A stretch of DNA of 64,000 nt from Catonella morbi ATCC 51271 (GTDB lineage Bacteria; Bacillota; Clostridia; Lachnospirales; Lachnospiraceae). The stretch is from NCBI RefSeq assembly GCF_000160035.2, contig NZ_KI535368.1:372001-436000 (forward strand), given 5' to 3'. Both the position numbers and the translations under genes were made by a program. The notes under the pieces are model-generated. The model made no database searches. It saw only the letters and a program-made list of their open reading frames with translations, and was not told the DNA's origin. This document shows positions 25,592 to 34,616 of this stretch, one piece after another; the stretch's first letter is position 1, and each line of letters starts with the position of its first letter.

Positions 25592-25657
25592 TCTCTTGTT
25601 AAAGTTGTTGTTATAATAAGTGCATAATGTACTTATCAGTTAGGATGTAATTATTTG

Positions 25658-25700
25658 CCGCTGTATTTATGATATTATTATCGTAAATACAGCGGTATTT
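25658..25700 (+). terminator. Terminator after the Big_2 protein
   Basis: CCGCTGTATTTA at 25658-25669 pairs with TAAATACAGCGG at 25684-25695, and TATTTTTC follows. Confidence 0.85.
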
Positions 25701-25947
25701 TTCTGTTTTAAATTTGGCTGTTCTGTACTCCAAAATCGCTGAATTTTGCATGCATTAAATATTGTAATTTTTCCGTCAGCATTATGTAATTATTTTATTA
25801 TGTGAATTCCCAAAGTATCTAACACTTGTATCTTATTATATTATGATGTAGAGTTGACGCAACAAGCAAAAGTGCAACACGATATAGTAAATTTATCATC
25901 AAATTATCACTGTATTTTGTGTATCTTATTCTTAATGCGACAACCCC

Positions 25948-26122
25948 AATGATACAGGATTGCTTCGGCTTCACCTCTGCGTGTCCTTGCAAAAATAATC
26001 GTATTTCGCTCATTTTTTGCAAAAAAATAGCTATTTACTCATATTTTTTGCGTGTCAAAAGATAATAAATTCTCTTGCAAGCAAAGCATAATCGAATTTT
26101 TATACTTTTGACACTTGTATCT
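25948..26122. repeat. Dispersed repeat family A, copy 2
   Basis: This 175-bp element is nearly identical to 5977-6152 and in the same orientation, from AATGATACAGGATTGC to TTTTGACACTTGTATC. The flanks also carry a direct repeat (ACACTTGTATCTT followed by TTATATTA at about 25820-25843 and 26110-26132), so the element may be part of a larger repeated unit. Confidence 0.8.
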
Positions 26123-26184
26123 TCTTATATTAGTCAAATTTACAAGGTATCTTATTGTTTGAATAAGTGATATTTTTATATTTT

Positions 26185-26346
26185 AACCCAAATTATTCAC
26201 GAAACATCATAATCAAGCCGTAGGCATCAATTACGATGTTATATAGATGTTTGGTAATATCCCCCATAGTCAGGATAAAAAAATGTTTGTACTACTGCAC
26301 TATGCAGAATTAGAGGGCTGTGACCAATTGCGTGAATTTCGGGTTG
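26185..26346. repeat. Dispersed repeat family B, full copy 1
   Basis: The outer ends AACCCAAATTATTCACG and CGTGAATTTCGGGTT are inverted repeats. Between them are two hairpin halves, one with AACATCATAATCAAGCCG to ATTACGATGTT and one with GCACTATGCAGAATTAGAGGGCTGTGACC. It is the reverse complement in order of the 34380-34553 element. From 26347 to 26665 I see only AT-rich non-coding DNA. Confidence 0.7.
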
Positions 26347-26712
26347 ATAATTTCGATAATTATCATTAAATATATAATTAACTCCCTATGTGAAGTTCAA
26401 ATTACTCTATTCCGGCACAGGGAACAATAGGTGTATGGAATATGGCTTAGTATTTGAAACGGAGATTTCTGAATAATCTTAGAAGGTGATAGAAACTATG
26501 CAAATGGGTAGTATTAAAGCCCTAAAATATCATTGACTTAATTCCGGTAAGAGTTTATTATAATTGGAATAAACTAACTCATAAGTTACTTCTTTATGAT
26601 TCAGTTAATTTTTATGATGAAGAATAATCTAAGGCAGAGATTTTTTGCTGAGAAATTGCAGACTAAAAAAAGTTGGGACTCTCGCCCCAACTTCTTTACA
26701 TCGTGAAAAATC

Positions 26713-26820
26713 TCATCCTTTAACACGGTCAAAACTGATAATTTTCTTGAAATTACCCTCTATATATTCCCGGATTCTGTTTTCTCCGGCAATTATACAC
26801 ATTAGCTTTGTGAGGGTAGT
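26713..26820 (-). pseudogene. 3' fragment of L-asparaginase
   Basis: The minus strand encodes the last 35 or so residues of the asparaginase at 28350-29348, ending DRVKG-stop where the intact gene has DRVRG-stop. The fragment is cut at 26820, exactly where the Rpn-B fragment begins. Confidence 0.8.
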
Positions 26821-27196
26821 AGCCTTTCTATTTGCTCCCTAGACAAACCTGTAATCTCCATTATGCTATCAATACTATAATTATTCTTAAGCATATTTCT
26901 GGCAAAGTTAAGGCTGGTATCAAGTTTGCCCTGTTCAATACCCTGTTCAATGCCCTGTTCAATCCCCTTGTTATACTCCTCAAGTTTTATATACTCCAAA
27001 GCCTGTTCAGGTGGAATCACAGTCATCATCATATCTTCTACCTCCTTCTGATGTAGTGTAAGGAAATCTTTAAGGATTCCGTTATCAATACAGTCTTTTA
27101 TTACTTTTTTTAGGCTGTATGCCTTTTCTTTGGAAGGTTTTACACTACGTACTTTTTCATCATACATTTCGCAAAATTTCAGGTATTCCTGTATAA
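26821..27196 (-). pseudogene. C-terminal fragment of Rpn-type nuclease (Rpn-B')
   Basis: The minus strand encodes CEMYDEKVRSVKPS to NYSIDSIMEITGLSREQIERL, more than 90 percent identical to the C-terminal 120 residues of the intact gene at 29806-30657. It adds a longer Gly-Ile-Glu-Gln repeat (NKGIEQGIEQGIEQGKLD) than the intact copy. The catalytic N-terminal domain is absent. Upstream it is joined to a 5' scrap of the HTH gene. Confidence 0.8.
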
Positions 27197-27270
27197 ATCA
27201 TGATACTGCGTAATCCATTTTTCTTTCATAGTTTTCCATAGGTTGTCTTAAGTTATTATTGGTAATACCT
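27197..27270 (-). pseudogene. 5' scrap of the small HTH gene
   Basis: The sequence matches the first third of the HTH gene at 29345-29560, but the start codon is changed (ATG to ATA) and the frame is cut by the join to Rpn-B'. Confidence 0.65.
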
Positions 27271-27296
27271 CTTTAAAATTTATCTTATTTTACATC

Positions 27297-28079
27297 TTAC
27301 AGTGACAGAATCTCATCTTCGGTAAGCCCGGTCAACTCTGAAATCAGGCTAAGTTCAAGACGTTTTTTCTTCATATCACTTGCTATTTTCTTGGCTTTAT
27401 TTATTTCCCCCTCAGCAAGCCCTTCAATACGGCCATCTTCTTTCACTATTTCCATTATTTCACACATAGTTTGTATACCTCCTTCTGTTTCTTTATACCT
27501 TTGTTTGATTTCGCTCGTTTTAGGATAAAGCTCACTATAGGCATCATCTTTAGTAAATACTTTCATCAATTCCGAAATATTAGAGCCATCATCAATAGTT
27601 GCATTTACATAGATTTCTGACAATCCGTTTTCAACAACCTTATTAGTTTCTCTTACAACTCTGTCTACATGATAAAGTGGTAAATTTCCTTTAAATATGT
27701 CAAATTTTGATATAAATACAATGCATACATCAGGTATAAGCTCAAACTTGGTTCCGGTATCTGTAATATTGGTCGTTAATATAGAGCCATTGTATCGAAC
27801 TCTCTTTTGGTGATTATCTTCATCAGACTTCTGTATTTCCACATTTATATGTTTCCCGTATTTAGTTATACACTTAGCATCAAGGATAACTGAACGCCCT
27901 TGTAGATTTTTGCCGGGCCATTGTGGAATATTTTCAGTAATAATCAGTTCATTATCACTTAGTATAACTCTGAGAATTTCCTCACAGAATTCTCTGTCCT
28001 CTGCCATTTTACAGAACATCGGATCATCAATCGGATTTAGCATTTTTGCATATTCACGTACTTGTTTCTTGGTAAGCAT
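27297..28079 (-). CDS. Rpn/PD-(D/E)XK nuclease family protein (Rpn-A)
   Basis: This 260-residue protein belongs to the Rpn or transposase_31-like PD-(D/E)XK group, DNA nucleases linked to RecA-independent recombination. The start MLNPIDDPMFCKMAEDREF and the core GRSVILDAKCITKYGKHINVEIQKSDEDNHQKR carry the D, E-x-Q and R residues of the fold. Then follow RVRYNGSILTT, a central segment and a charged tail ending in an HTH-like SLISELTGLTEDEILSL. It is the intact partner of the 29598-29780 fragment. The leader before it is shared with Rpn-B although the coding parts differ. Confidence 0.85.
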   Translation of the reverse strand: MLTKKQVREYAKMLNPIDDPMFCKMAEDREFCEEILRVILSDNELIITENIPQWPGKNLQGRSVILDAKCITKYGKHINVEIQKSDEDNHQKRVRYNGSILTTNITDTGTKFELIPDVCIVFISKFDIFKGNLPLYHVDRVVRETNKVVENGLSEIYVNATIDDGSNISELMKVFTKDDAYSELYPKTSEIKQRYKETEGGIQTMCEIMEIVKEDGRIEGLAEGEINKAKKIASDMKKKRLELSLISELTGLTEDEILSL

Positions 28080-28304
28080 TGGTCCGTTAGCTTCCTTTCT
28101 TTTATTTTAACATTTTTTTGCCTATAATTCCATAGTTGGGGAAATTAAGATGCAGATAAATATTTTAATATTATTGATTCTGATATTAAGATATCTTTCA
28201 AATTTGAATCGGACAAAATAATTATAAAAGGTTGTTTGAGAATTCACAATGTTTAAAGTATACAAAAAAATGAGGTTTGGCATACAGAATAACGTAAACC
28301 CTTA

Positions 28305-28332
28305 AAAAGTTGGGACTCTTGCCCCAACTTTC
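28305..28332 (-). terminator. Terminator of the asparaginase transcript
   Basis: AAAGTTGGG pairs with CCCAACTTT around ACTCTTGC. A second copy of the same hairpin lies at 26665-26693. Confidence 0.7.
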
Positions 28333-28349
28333 TTACTTAGTGAAAAATC

Positions 28350-29348
28350 TCATCCCCTAACACGGTCAAAACTGATAATTTTCTTGAAATTATCCTCTAT
28401 ATATGCCCAGGTTCTGTTTTCTTTGGCCAGTACCCACATTAGCTTTGTGAGGGTAGCCTCTAAGGTCATATCGGCGGCTTCAAGGTATTTATATTTTTTA
28501 AGTTTCACACCTACTTCATAAATATCTGTGTCACTGCCCTCATTTTGAACCTGTGTGGTTATAACCAGAACCTTATCCTTTGCTTCATATTTATCTAAAT
28601 TTTTAAATATTGTTTCCTGTATGCTGTCGGGAACTCCCCCTGTACCAAAGCTTTCCAGAATGATTCCGTCATATTTTTCAAAAATAGTAGGAATAAGGCT
28701 GTCTGAAATTCCCGGGATAAGTTTCATTACATATACATTTTCATTTAAACTATGGTAAAATACAGGCTTCATATCATTTTTATTCTGAGATATATAGCGA
28801 ATAATCTTGCCGTCATATATTTCGGCTAAAAATGGATAGTTGATACTGGAAAATGCTTCAAAACTAAATGTCCTTGTTTTTTTAGCTCTGGTGCCAAGGA
28901 TAACCTTTCCGCTGAAAACTATCTGTACCCCACAGGAACTGTCATCGGCAGCATATATTATACTGTCACGAAGATTAGACTTAGCATCCGTAATCTCCAT
29001 TCCTATAGGCTTCTGAGCCCCTGTAAGAACTATTGGCTTAGGAGAATCCTGTATAAGATATGATAATGCCGATGCGGTATATGCCATTGTATCGGTTCCA
29101 TGGCAGATAACAAAGCCGTCATAATTGTAGTACTCATCCTCAATAGCCTTAGCTATAAGCAACCAATGTTTAGGACAGGTATTGGTACTGTCTATACTGT
29201 AAAGCTCCCTTGTATTTATTTGTATATCTTCCTCAAGTTTAGGAAGATAGGATAATAATTCTTCAGAATTAAGGGTAGGAATAAGCCCGTAAGGTGTACT
29301 GACGGATGCGATAGTGCCGCCGGTGGTGAGCATTAGTATCTTTTTCAT
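28350..29348 (-). CDS. ansA: Type I L-asparaginase
   Basis: This 332-residue cytoplasmic enzyme hydrolyses asparagine to aspartate and ammonia. Catalytic motifs are LTTGGTIAS (first Thr) and VICHGTDTMAYTASALS (second Thr and Asp), followed by VLTGAQKPIG with the Lys. There is no signal peptide. The ATG overlaps the stop of the HTH gene by four bases (ATGA), so the two are coupled. The B. subtilis ansAB operon is likewise controlled by a small HTH repressor, AnsR, so this arrangement supports substrate control. Asparaginyl-tRNA synthetase lies divergently 1.7 kb away. Confidence 0.93.
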   Translation of the reverse strand: MKKILMLTTGGTIASVSTPYGLIPTLNSEELLSYLPKLEEDIQINTRELYSIDSTNTCPKHWLLIAKAIEDEYYNYDGFVICHGTDTMAYTASALSYLIQDSPKPIVLTGAQKPIGMEITDAKSNLRDSIIYAADDSSCGVQIVFSGKVILGTRAKKTRTFSFEAFSSINYPFLAEIYDGKIIRYISQNKNDMKPVFYHSLNENVYVMKLIPGISDSLIPTIFEKYDGIILESFGTGGVPDSIQETIFKNLDKYEAKDKVLVITTQVQNEGSDTDIYEVGVKLKKYKYLEAADMTLEATLTKLMWVLAKENRTWAYIEDNFKKIISFDRVRG

Positions 29349-29560
29349 AGTTTGGCCTCATCTTTAGGTACAAAAGTTATAATGTCCTCAATCCTGCAAT
29401 TCAAAACGCTGCAAAGTCTTCCTAAAGTATAGGTAGAACTTGGAAGATTATTTTTCATCCGTCTAAACATACACTGGCTGAAATCATGATACTGCATAAG
29501 CCTATACTGCGTAATCCCTTTTTCTTTCATAGTCTTCCATAGGTTGTCGTAAGTTATCAT
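29345..29560 (-). CDS. Small XRE-type HTH regulator
   Basis: This 71-residue protein is a single Cro/C1-type helix-turn-helix: YDNLWKTMKEKGITQYRLMQ, then SQCMFRRMKNNLPSSTYTLGRLCSVLNCRIEDIITFVP. It is translationally coupled to ansA. It is probably a local repressor of the asparaginase gene (inference from position). A broken copy lies at 27197-27270. Confidence 0.82.
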   Translation of the reverse strand: MITYDNLWKTMKEKGITQYRLMQYHDFSQCMFRRMKNNLPSSTYTLGRLCSVLNCRIEDIITFVPKDEAKL

Positions 29561-29597
29561 TGGTAATACCTCTTTTAAATTTATCTTATTTTACATC

Positions 29598-29780
29598 TTA
29601 CAGTGACAGAATCTCATCTTCGGTAAGCCCAGTCAGCTCTGAAATCAGACTAAGTTCAAGACCTTTTTTCTTCATATCACCTGCTATTTTCTTAGCTTTA
29701 TTTATTTCACCCTCAGCACGCCCCTCAGTACGCCCTTCAATACGGCCATCTTCTTTCACTATTTCCATTATTTCACACAT
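29598..29780 (-). pseudogene. C-terminal fragment of Rpn-A
   Basis: The 60-residue frame is almost identical to the last 60 residues of the intact protein at 27297-28079 (CEMIMEIVKEDGRIEG-like, then LELSLISELTGLTEDEILSL). It differs by a few residues and by a doubled Glu-Gly-Arg unit. The nuclease core is missing; the break is at about 29806, next to the end of Rpn-B. Confidence 0.8.
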
Positions 29781-29805
29781 AGCTTGTATACCTCCTTCTG
29801 TTTCT

Positions 29806-30657
29806 TTATAGCCTTTTTATTTGCTCCCTGGATAAACCTGTAATCTCAATTATGCTATCAATACTGTAATTATTCTTAAGCATATTTCTGGCAAAGTTAA
29901 GGCTGGTATCAAGTTTGCCCTGCTCAATACCCTTGTTATACTCCTCAAGTTTTATATACTCCAAAGCCTGTTCAGGTGGAATTACAGTCATCATCATATC
30001 TTCTACCTCCTTCTGATGTAGTGTAAGGAAATCTTTAAGTATTCCGTTATCGATACAGTCTTTTATTACTTTCTTTAGGCTGTATGCCTTTTCTTCGGAA
30101 GGTTTTACACTACGCACTTTTTCATCATACATTTCGCAAAATTTCAGGTATTCCTGTATAATTCCTTCCTTTACGTTATTGCCTCCAATTACTTTTACAA
30201 CAAGTTCAATATTAGGAGCAGTGCCAGACTCGAAACAATCTGACAGCCGGATTTCTGTAATATCAGTTTTTTTGCTGCCTGAGTATATTACTATAAACTC
30301 AGGGTTTGGCAGTCTTATAAGTTTCTCGCTGAAAATATTAAACTTATATTCAGATATATAGTCATGATAAGATTGTGCTATGTAAATAAGAAGTCTAAGT
30401 CCCATATTAGGATTAAAGGTACTTTGAGCCTCAGCAAGTATAATAACTTTGTTCTTCACAGTAAAACCTAAATCATTATATGGGGCATTTATAAATACAT
30501 TTTCTAAAGTTATTATCTTAAAGTCTTCATCTGAGTAGCTGTCGGAATCATCATGTAAACTTTGATACAGTTTCCTTATATTTTTTATATCGCTGAATAG
30601 TAGTGTAAATACGCTGTCCTTAACTGCATATTTTATTTCCTGTGTCTTACCGTCCAT
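29806..30657 (-). CDS. Rpn/PD-(D/E)XK nuclease family protein (Rpn-B)
   Basis: This 283-residue protein differs from Rpn-A in its core: YAVKDSVFTLLFSDIKNIRKLY, then FTVKNKVIILAEAQSTFNPNMGLRLLIYIAQSYHDYI, which carries the E-x-Q and the R-Y-type motifs of the PD-(D/E)XK fold. The tail holds EEYNKGIEQGKLD and an HTH-like IIEITGLSREQIKRL. The start is the ATG at 30657 behind AAAGGAAG; the frame extends upstream through the shared leader, but that part is also found before Rpn-A and is not coding. Likely role: DNA nuclease or recombination-promoting protein of a mobile family. Confidence 0.82.
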   Translation of the reverse strand: MDGKTQEIKYAVKDSVFTLLFSDIKNIRKLYQSLHDDSDSYSDEDFKIITLENVFINAPYNDLGFTVKNKVIILAEAQSTFNPNMGLRLLIYIAQSYHDYISEYKFNIFSEKLIRLPNPEFIVIYSGSKKTDITEIRLSDCFESGTAPNIELVVKVIGGNNVKEGIIQEYLKFCEMYDEKVRSVKPSEEKAYSLKKVIKDCIDNGILKDFLTLHQKEVEDMMMTVIPPEQALEYIKLEEYNKGIEQGKLDTSLNFARNMLKNNYSIDSIIEITGLSREQIKRL

Positions 30658-30850
30658 TAGCTTCCTTTCTTTTATTTTAACATTTTTTTGCCTATAATTC
30701 CATAGTTGGGAAATTAAGATGCAGATAAATATTTTAATAATACTGATTCTGATATTGTGATATCTTTCAATTTTGAATCGGACAAAATAATTATAGAAGG
30801 TTGTTTTAAAATCCACAATGTTTAAAGTACACAAAAAAATTGAGATTTGA
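30658..30850. repeat. Leader shared by Rpn-A and Rpn-B
   Basis: The 190 bases upstream of Rpn-B match 28085-28290 upstream of Rpn-A closely, including the ribosome site. Two different genes have thus been joined to one leader. The rest of the gap to asnS (30851-31051) is AT-rich, with TATACT-like -10 boxes near 30980 but no convincing riboswitch or T-box. Confidence 0.7.
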
Positions 30851-31051
30851 TGTACAGAATAACCAAAGATTAAGCGGACTTATACAAAATAACACATAAA
30901 TATTTTTAATAAAAATTACATAATGATAAATAAATATAATAAGAATATATGCTGGTAGAAGAGAGGAAAATATGATATACTAATATGATATCAGATTTAT
31001 ATAATTCTTGTTTGAAAATATAATAAAGGACTAAAAGAGCAGGAGGATATT

Positions 31052-32443
31052 ATGGAACTTATTACAGTCAGAGAGCTTTTCAAAGAAAAAGAAAAGTTTG
31101 CGGGAAAAGAAGTGACAGTAGGCGGATGGATCAGAAGTGTAAGAGATTCAAAGACCTTTGGATTCATAGTGCTTAGCGATGGTACATATTTTGAAACCTT
31201 ACAGGTAGTTTATCATGACAAAATGGAAAATTTTGCTGAAGTAAGTAAGTTAAATGTAGGCTCAGCCATCATAGTTAAGGGAGAACTTACACTTACACCT
31301 GATGCAAAACAGCCTTTTGAAATACAGGCTACAGAGATTATAATAGAAGGAAAATCCACCAGTGATTATCCTCTTCAGAAAAAACGCCACAGTATGGAGT
31401 ACCTTAGGACTATTTCTCATCTTCGTCCGAGAACCAATACTTTTCAGGCTGTATTCAGAGTGCGTTCACTTATAGCCTATGCTATTCATAAGTTCTTTCA
31501 GGAAAGAGACTTTGTCTATGTGCATACTCCAATCATTACAGGCTCGGATGCTGAGGGTGCGGGAGAGATGTTCAGGGTAACAACTCTTGACCTTGACAAC
31601 CTTCCTATGGGAGAGGACGGAAAGGTAGATAACAGCAAAGATTTCTTTGGCAAAGCAACAAACCTAACTGTCAGTGGTCAGTTAAACGGCGAGACCTATG
31701 CGATGGCATTTAAGAATATCTATACTTTTGGCCCTACTTTTAGAGCCGAGAACTCCAATACCACAAGACATGCTGCTGAGTTCTGGATGATAGAGCCTGA
31801 GATAGCTTTTGCAGATCTTGAGGATAATATGGATCTTGCAGAGGCCATGCTTAAGTATATAATTAACTATGTACTTGAAAATGCTCCCGAAGAAATGGCT
31901 TTCTTTAATCAGTTTATAGATAAGGAGCTTATTGAAAGACTTAAAGGAGTTGCAGGTTCTGACTTTGGCCGTGTATCCTACACAGAAGCTATCGAACTCT
32001 TAAAAGAGCATAATGATGAATTTGACTATAAAGTAAGCTGGGGCTGTGATTTGCAGACTGAGCATGAGCGTTATCTTACAGAGAAAATTTTCAAACGTCC
32101 TGTGTTTGTAACCGATTACCCAAAGGATATCAAGGCGTTTTATATGAAGCTCAATGAGGATGGCAAGACTGTTGCGGCTATGGACTGTCTTGTTCCGGGG
32201 ATTGGTGAGATTATCGGCGGAAGCCAGAGAGAAGAGGACTACGATTTACTTACGGGAAGAATGAAAGAGCTTGGCTTAAATGAAGCAGACTATGATTTCT
32301 ATCTTGACCTTCGTAAATACGGTTCAACAAGACATGCAGGCTTTGGACTCGGTTTTGAAAGATGCGTAATGTATCTTACCGGTATGAGCAATATCAGAGA
32401 TGTGATTCCTTTCCCAAGAACAGTAGGAAACTGCGAATTGTAA
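31052..32443 (+). CDS. asnS: Asparagine-tRNA ligase
   Basis: This 463-residue class IIb synthetase charges tRNA-Asn. The N-terminal OB fold ([21 protein letters not shown]) occupies about residues 15-105. The catalytic domain has motif 2 [21 protein letters not shown] and motif 3 [15 protein letters not shown] followed by [14 protein letters not shown] lies before the start. The Asn-type AEFWMIEPE rather than the Asp-type segment distinguishes it from AspRS. Confidence 0.97.
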   Translation: MELITVRELFKEKEKFAGKEVTVGGWIRSVRDSKTFGFIVLSDGTYFETLQVVYHDKMENFAEVSKLNVGSAIIVKGELTLTPDAKQPFEIQATEIIIEGKSTSDYPLQKKRHSMEYLRTISHLRPRTNTFQAVFRVRSLIAYAIHKFFQERDFVYVHTPIITGSDAEGAGEMFRVTTLDLDNLPMGEDGKVDNSKDFFGKATNLTVSGQLNGETYAMAFKNIYTFGPTFRAENSNTTRHAAEFWMIEPEIAFADLEDNMDLAEAMLKYIINYVLENAPEEMAFFNQFIDKELIERLKGVAGSDFGRVSYTEAIELLKEHNDEFDYKVSWGCDLQTEHERYLTEKIFKRPVFVTDYPKDIKAFYMKLNEDGKTVAAMDCLVPGIGEIIGGSQREEDYDLLTGRMKELGLNEADYDFYLDLRKYGSTRHAGFGLGFERCVMYLTGMSNIRDVIPFPRTVGNCEL

Positions 32444-32458
32444 TATAAATAACAAAGG

Positions 32459-32516
32459 TAACCTATGGTTCAGCTTTATTACTACGATAGTAGAATAGGC
32501 TGGCTATAGGTTATTT
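32459..32516 (+). terminator. Long hairpin after asnS
   Basis: TAACCTATGG-CAGC and GGCTGG-CTATAGGTTA form a long imperfect stem, followed by TTTTCATTT. The remaining gap to 32805 is very AT-rich and probably contains the next promoter (TATAAT near 32610). Confidence 0.6.
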
Positions 32517-32805
32517 TCATTTACCGGGGAATTTTATTTTGCTGTCATTTGTGCAAGTTAGACAAAACTAATCATAGAAAAATTTAATAAATCAGAGTAA
32601 ATATAGTATAATTTCATAAATAAACCCAATAAATATAATTGAATATTATAAAAATAGTCATATAATGAAATGTAGGCATTGTTTTATATTAAGTATTTTT
32701 AACATTTTGCCTAAATAAAATATTTGTTTATAGGATTGAACATATTAAATATAATCAAATATTGAATTTAATTAATCAAATTTAATGTATTAGGAGGGTT
32801 TATTT

Positions 32806-34077
32806 ATGGCAGATTATGAGAAAATGTGGGAAGAGCTTGGTATGAATATGGAACTTCATGACCGGCTTTGTCAGGTGTTGCCTACAGCCTTCGGCGATGT
32901 CTATCTTTCACAGGAAAACAGACCGGAAGGTATGGGCTTCTGGGATTTTGTAGTTTCGGGTATCCATGGAATCAGGCCGGCAGAGCTTATAGAGGCTCAG
33001 AAAAACGGTCAGAAGGTATTCGGTACTTTCTGTGTTTATGTACCCGATGAAGTTGTAATTGCTGCAAAAGGTATAGTTACCGGACTTTGCGGCGGTTCTC
33101 AGTTCTGGGTGCCGGGTGGAGAAAAGGTGCTTCCAAAGGGTACCTGTCCGCTTATCAAGGCTTCTGTAGGTGCAAGATTGGATAAGACTTGTCCCTTCTT
33201 TAGAATAGCAGATATGTATGTGGGTGAAACTACCTGTGATGGTAAGAAGAAGGCCTGGGAAATCCTCGGTGAAGATGTGCCTATGCATATAATGGATATT
33301 CCTCAGATGAAACGTGAGAAAGACATAGTTAAATGGGCGGGAGAGATAGAGGAATTTAAGAAGGTTGTTGAAGATTTTACCGGAAATAAAATTACGGTTG
33401 AAAATCTTAACGAAGCCATTAAAATAATAAATAACAAGAGAAAGGCACTCGGCAGGGTATTTAATTGCAGGAAGGCTGCAAAGGTTCCTATCAGCGGTAA
33501 GGATGCCCTTCTTATGATGCAGATTGCTTTCTTTGATGATCCTGTACGTTGTGCCGAAATGTGCAATAAGCTTGCAGATGAGCTTGAAAAGAGGATTGCA
33601 GACGGAGTTTCTGTCTGTCCGGAGGGAACAAAGAGGATACTTGTCACAGGCACACCTCTTGCCATCCCTAACTGGAAGCTGCATCACATAATTGAAACAA
33701 GTGGTGCAATAGTTGTCTGTGAAGAAATGTGTACCGGAACCAGATATTTTGAAAACATGGTTGAAGAAGACTTACCTACTCTTGAAGCTCAGTATATGGC
33801 TCTTGCAAGACGTTATATGAAGACCAACTGTGCCTGCTTCACACCTAATACCGCAAGATTCGATGACATTCTTCGTATGGTTGATGAGTATAAGGTTGAC
33901 GGCGTCATTGATGTAAATCTTAAGTTCTGTAACCTTTATGACACAGAGGGCTTCTTACTTGAGCGTACCCTTAAGGAGAAGGGCATACCTGTACTCGGCA
34001 TTGAGACTGACTATACCGATGCGGATGCTGAACAGCTTAAGACCCGTATCGGAGCTTTTATAGAAATGTTGGGATGA
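32806..34077 (+). CDS. Double-cubane-cluster anaerobic reductase (HAD D-subunit family)
   Basis: This 423-residue protein belongs to the 2-hydroxyacyl-CoA dehydratase/benzoyl-CoA reductase family, in the branch with a double-cubane [Fe8S9] cluster (DCCP, known from Carboxydothermus). Candidate cluster cysteines lie at GTCPLIKASVG, KTCPFFRIAD and GETTCDGKKKAWE in the N-terminal half, and at CEEMCTGTRYF, TNCACFTPN and LKFCNLYDTEGF in the C-terminal half. DCCP reduces small molecules with electrons driven by ATP hydrolysis in an activase. That activase and a DUF3343 protein follow here. The physiological substrate is unknown. Confidence 0.85.
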   Translation: MADYEKMWEELGMNMELHDRLCQVLPTAFGDVYLSQENRPEGMGFWDFVVSGIHGIRPAELIEAQKNGQKVFGTFCVYVPDEVVIAAKGIVTGLCGGSQFWVPGGEKVLPKGTCPLIKASVGARLDKTCPFFRIADMYVGETTCDGKKKAWEILGEDVPMHIMDIPQMKREKDIVKWAGEIEEFKKVVEDFTGNKITVENLNEAIKIINNKRKALGRVFNCRKAAKVPISGKDALLMMQIAFFDDPVRCAEMCNKLADELEKRIADGVSVCPEGTKRILVTGTPLAIPNWKLHHIIETSGAIVVCEEMCTGTRYFENMVEEDLPTLEAQYMALARRYMKTNCACFTPNTARFDDILRMVDEYKVDGVIDVNLKFCNLYDTEGFLLERTLKEKGIPVLGIETDYTDADAEQLKTRIGAFIEMLG

Positions 34078-34081
34078 TTAA

Positions 34082-34342
34082 ATGAAAAATTATTATATCT
34101 TATTCGCTAACTATACAGAAGGATTATTGTTACATGACTTGCTTAAGGCAAACGGACATAAGGCAAGAATCTCTCCTACCCCCAGAACCATACAGGGCTC
34201 GGTTCCCTGTGGTATGTCGCTACTTGTAAAGGAAGAGGATATAGAGGGAGTAAAAGCCTGTATTGAAGAGAATAAGGCGGTATACCACGACATAGTGGAA
34301 ACAGAGTGTCTGATAAAATCAGACAGGAACAAGTTCTGTTAA
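34082..34342 (+). CDS. DUF3343 protein
   Basis: This 86-residue protein carries the DUF3343 pattern: YILFANYTEGLLLHDLLKANG, ISPTPRTIQGSVPCGMSLLVK, ending in a polar tail. DUF3343 proteins often sit beside selenium or Fe-S enzymes and near 2-hydroxyacyl-CoA dehydratase-like genes. It begins 4 bases after the reductase stop. A family B repeat separates it from the activase. Confidence 0.85.
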   Translation: MKNYYILFANYTEGLLLHDLLKANGHKARISPTPRTIQGSVPCGMSLLVKEEDIEGVKACIEENKAVYHDIVETECLIKSDRNKFC

Positions 34343-34379
34343 ATAATGGGTTAGTATTAAGATAAACGATAGTTAAATA

Positions 34380-34553
34380 AACCCAAATTATTCACGCCAT
34401 AGGTCACAGACCTCTTATTCTACATAGTTCAGTAGAATAAACAGCTTTCGGTCTGTGACTATAGGGTGATATTACCAATTATCTGCAAAATATCGTAATT
34501 GGGGCTGCGGCTTGATTACTATATTTCGCAAGATGTTTGCAGATAATTTGGGA
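34380..34553. repeat. Dispersed repeat family B, full copy 2
   Basis: The outer ends ACCCAAATTAT and ATAATTTGGGAT are inverted repeats. Inside lie a hairpin CATAGGTCACAGACC with GGTCTGTGACTATAG and a second AATTATCTGCAAA with TTTGCAGATAATT. The whole 174-bp element sits in the operon between DUF3343 and the activase. Confidence 0.75.
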
Positions 34554-34616
34554 TAAGTATTATATTTTTTGGGGCGGTTCGTTTTAGCAGCTCCTATAGG
34601 AGGTTAAGACTATAGT

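Larger units (their letters stand above)
26665..28290. repeat. Duplicated block, copy 1 (rearranged)
   Basis: This segment carries, left to right, the terminator hairpin, the 3' end of an asparaginase gene, the 3' part of Rpn-B, a 5' piece of the small HTH gene, intact Rpn-A, and a 200-bp leader. Each piece has a 90-95 percent match in 28302-30860 but with different joins. The two blocks are a tandem duplication in which each copy has lost different parts. Confidence 0.75.
28302..30860. repeat. Duplicated block, copy 2
   Basis: This copy holds the terminator, a complete asparaginase, the complete HTH gene, only the tail of Rpn-A, complete Rpn-B and the 200-bp leader. The leader at 30658-30850 matches 28085-28290 closely. 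The Rpn-A tail is joined to the Rpn-B stop at about 29806. Confidence 0.75.

Noticed and set aside
25819-26022. 67-codon frame on the minus strand
   Set aside because: It is a chance frame through the dispersed repeat and has no ribosome site.
26347-26664. Hidden small genes in the 1-kb gap after the Big_2 protein
   Set aside because: Short open frames lack ribosome sites and coding character, and the only structure seen is repeat DNA.
30851-31051. T-box leader before asnS
   Set aside because: No specifier hairpin, T-box core or terminator could be found by eye in the 200 bases.
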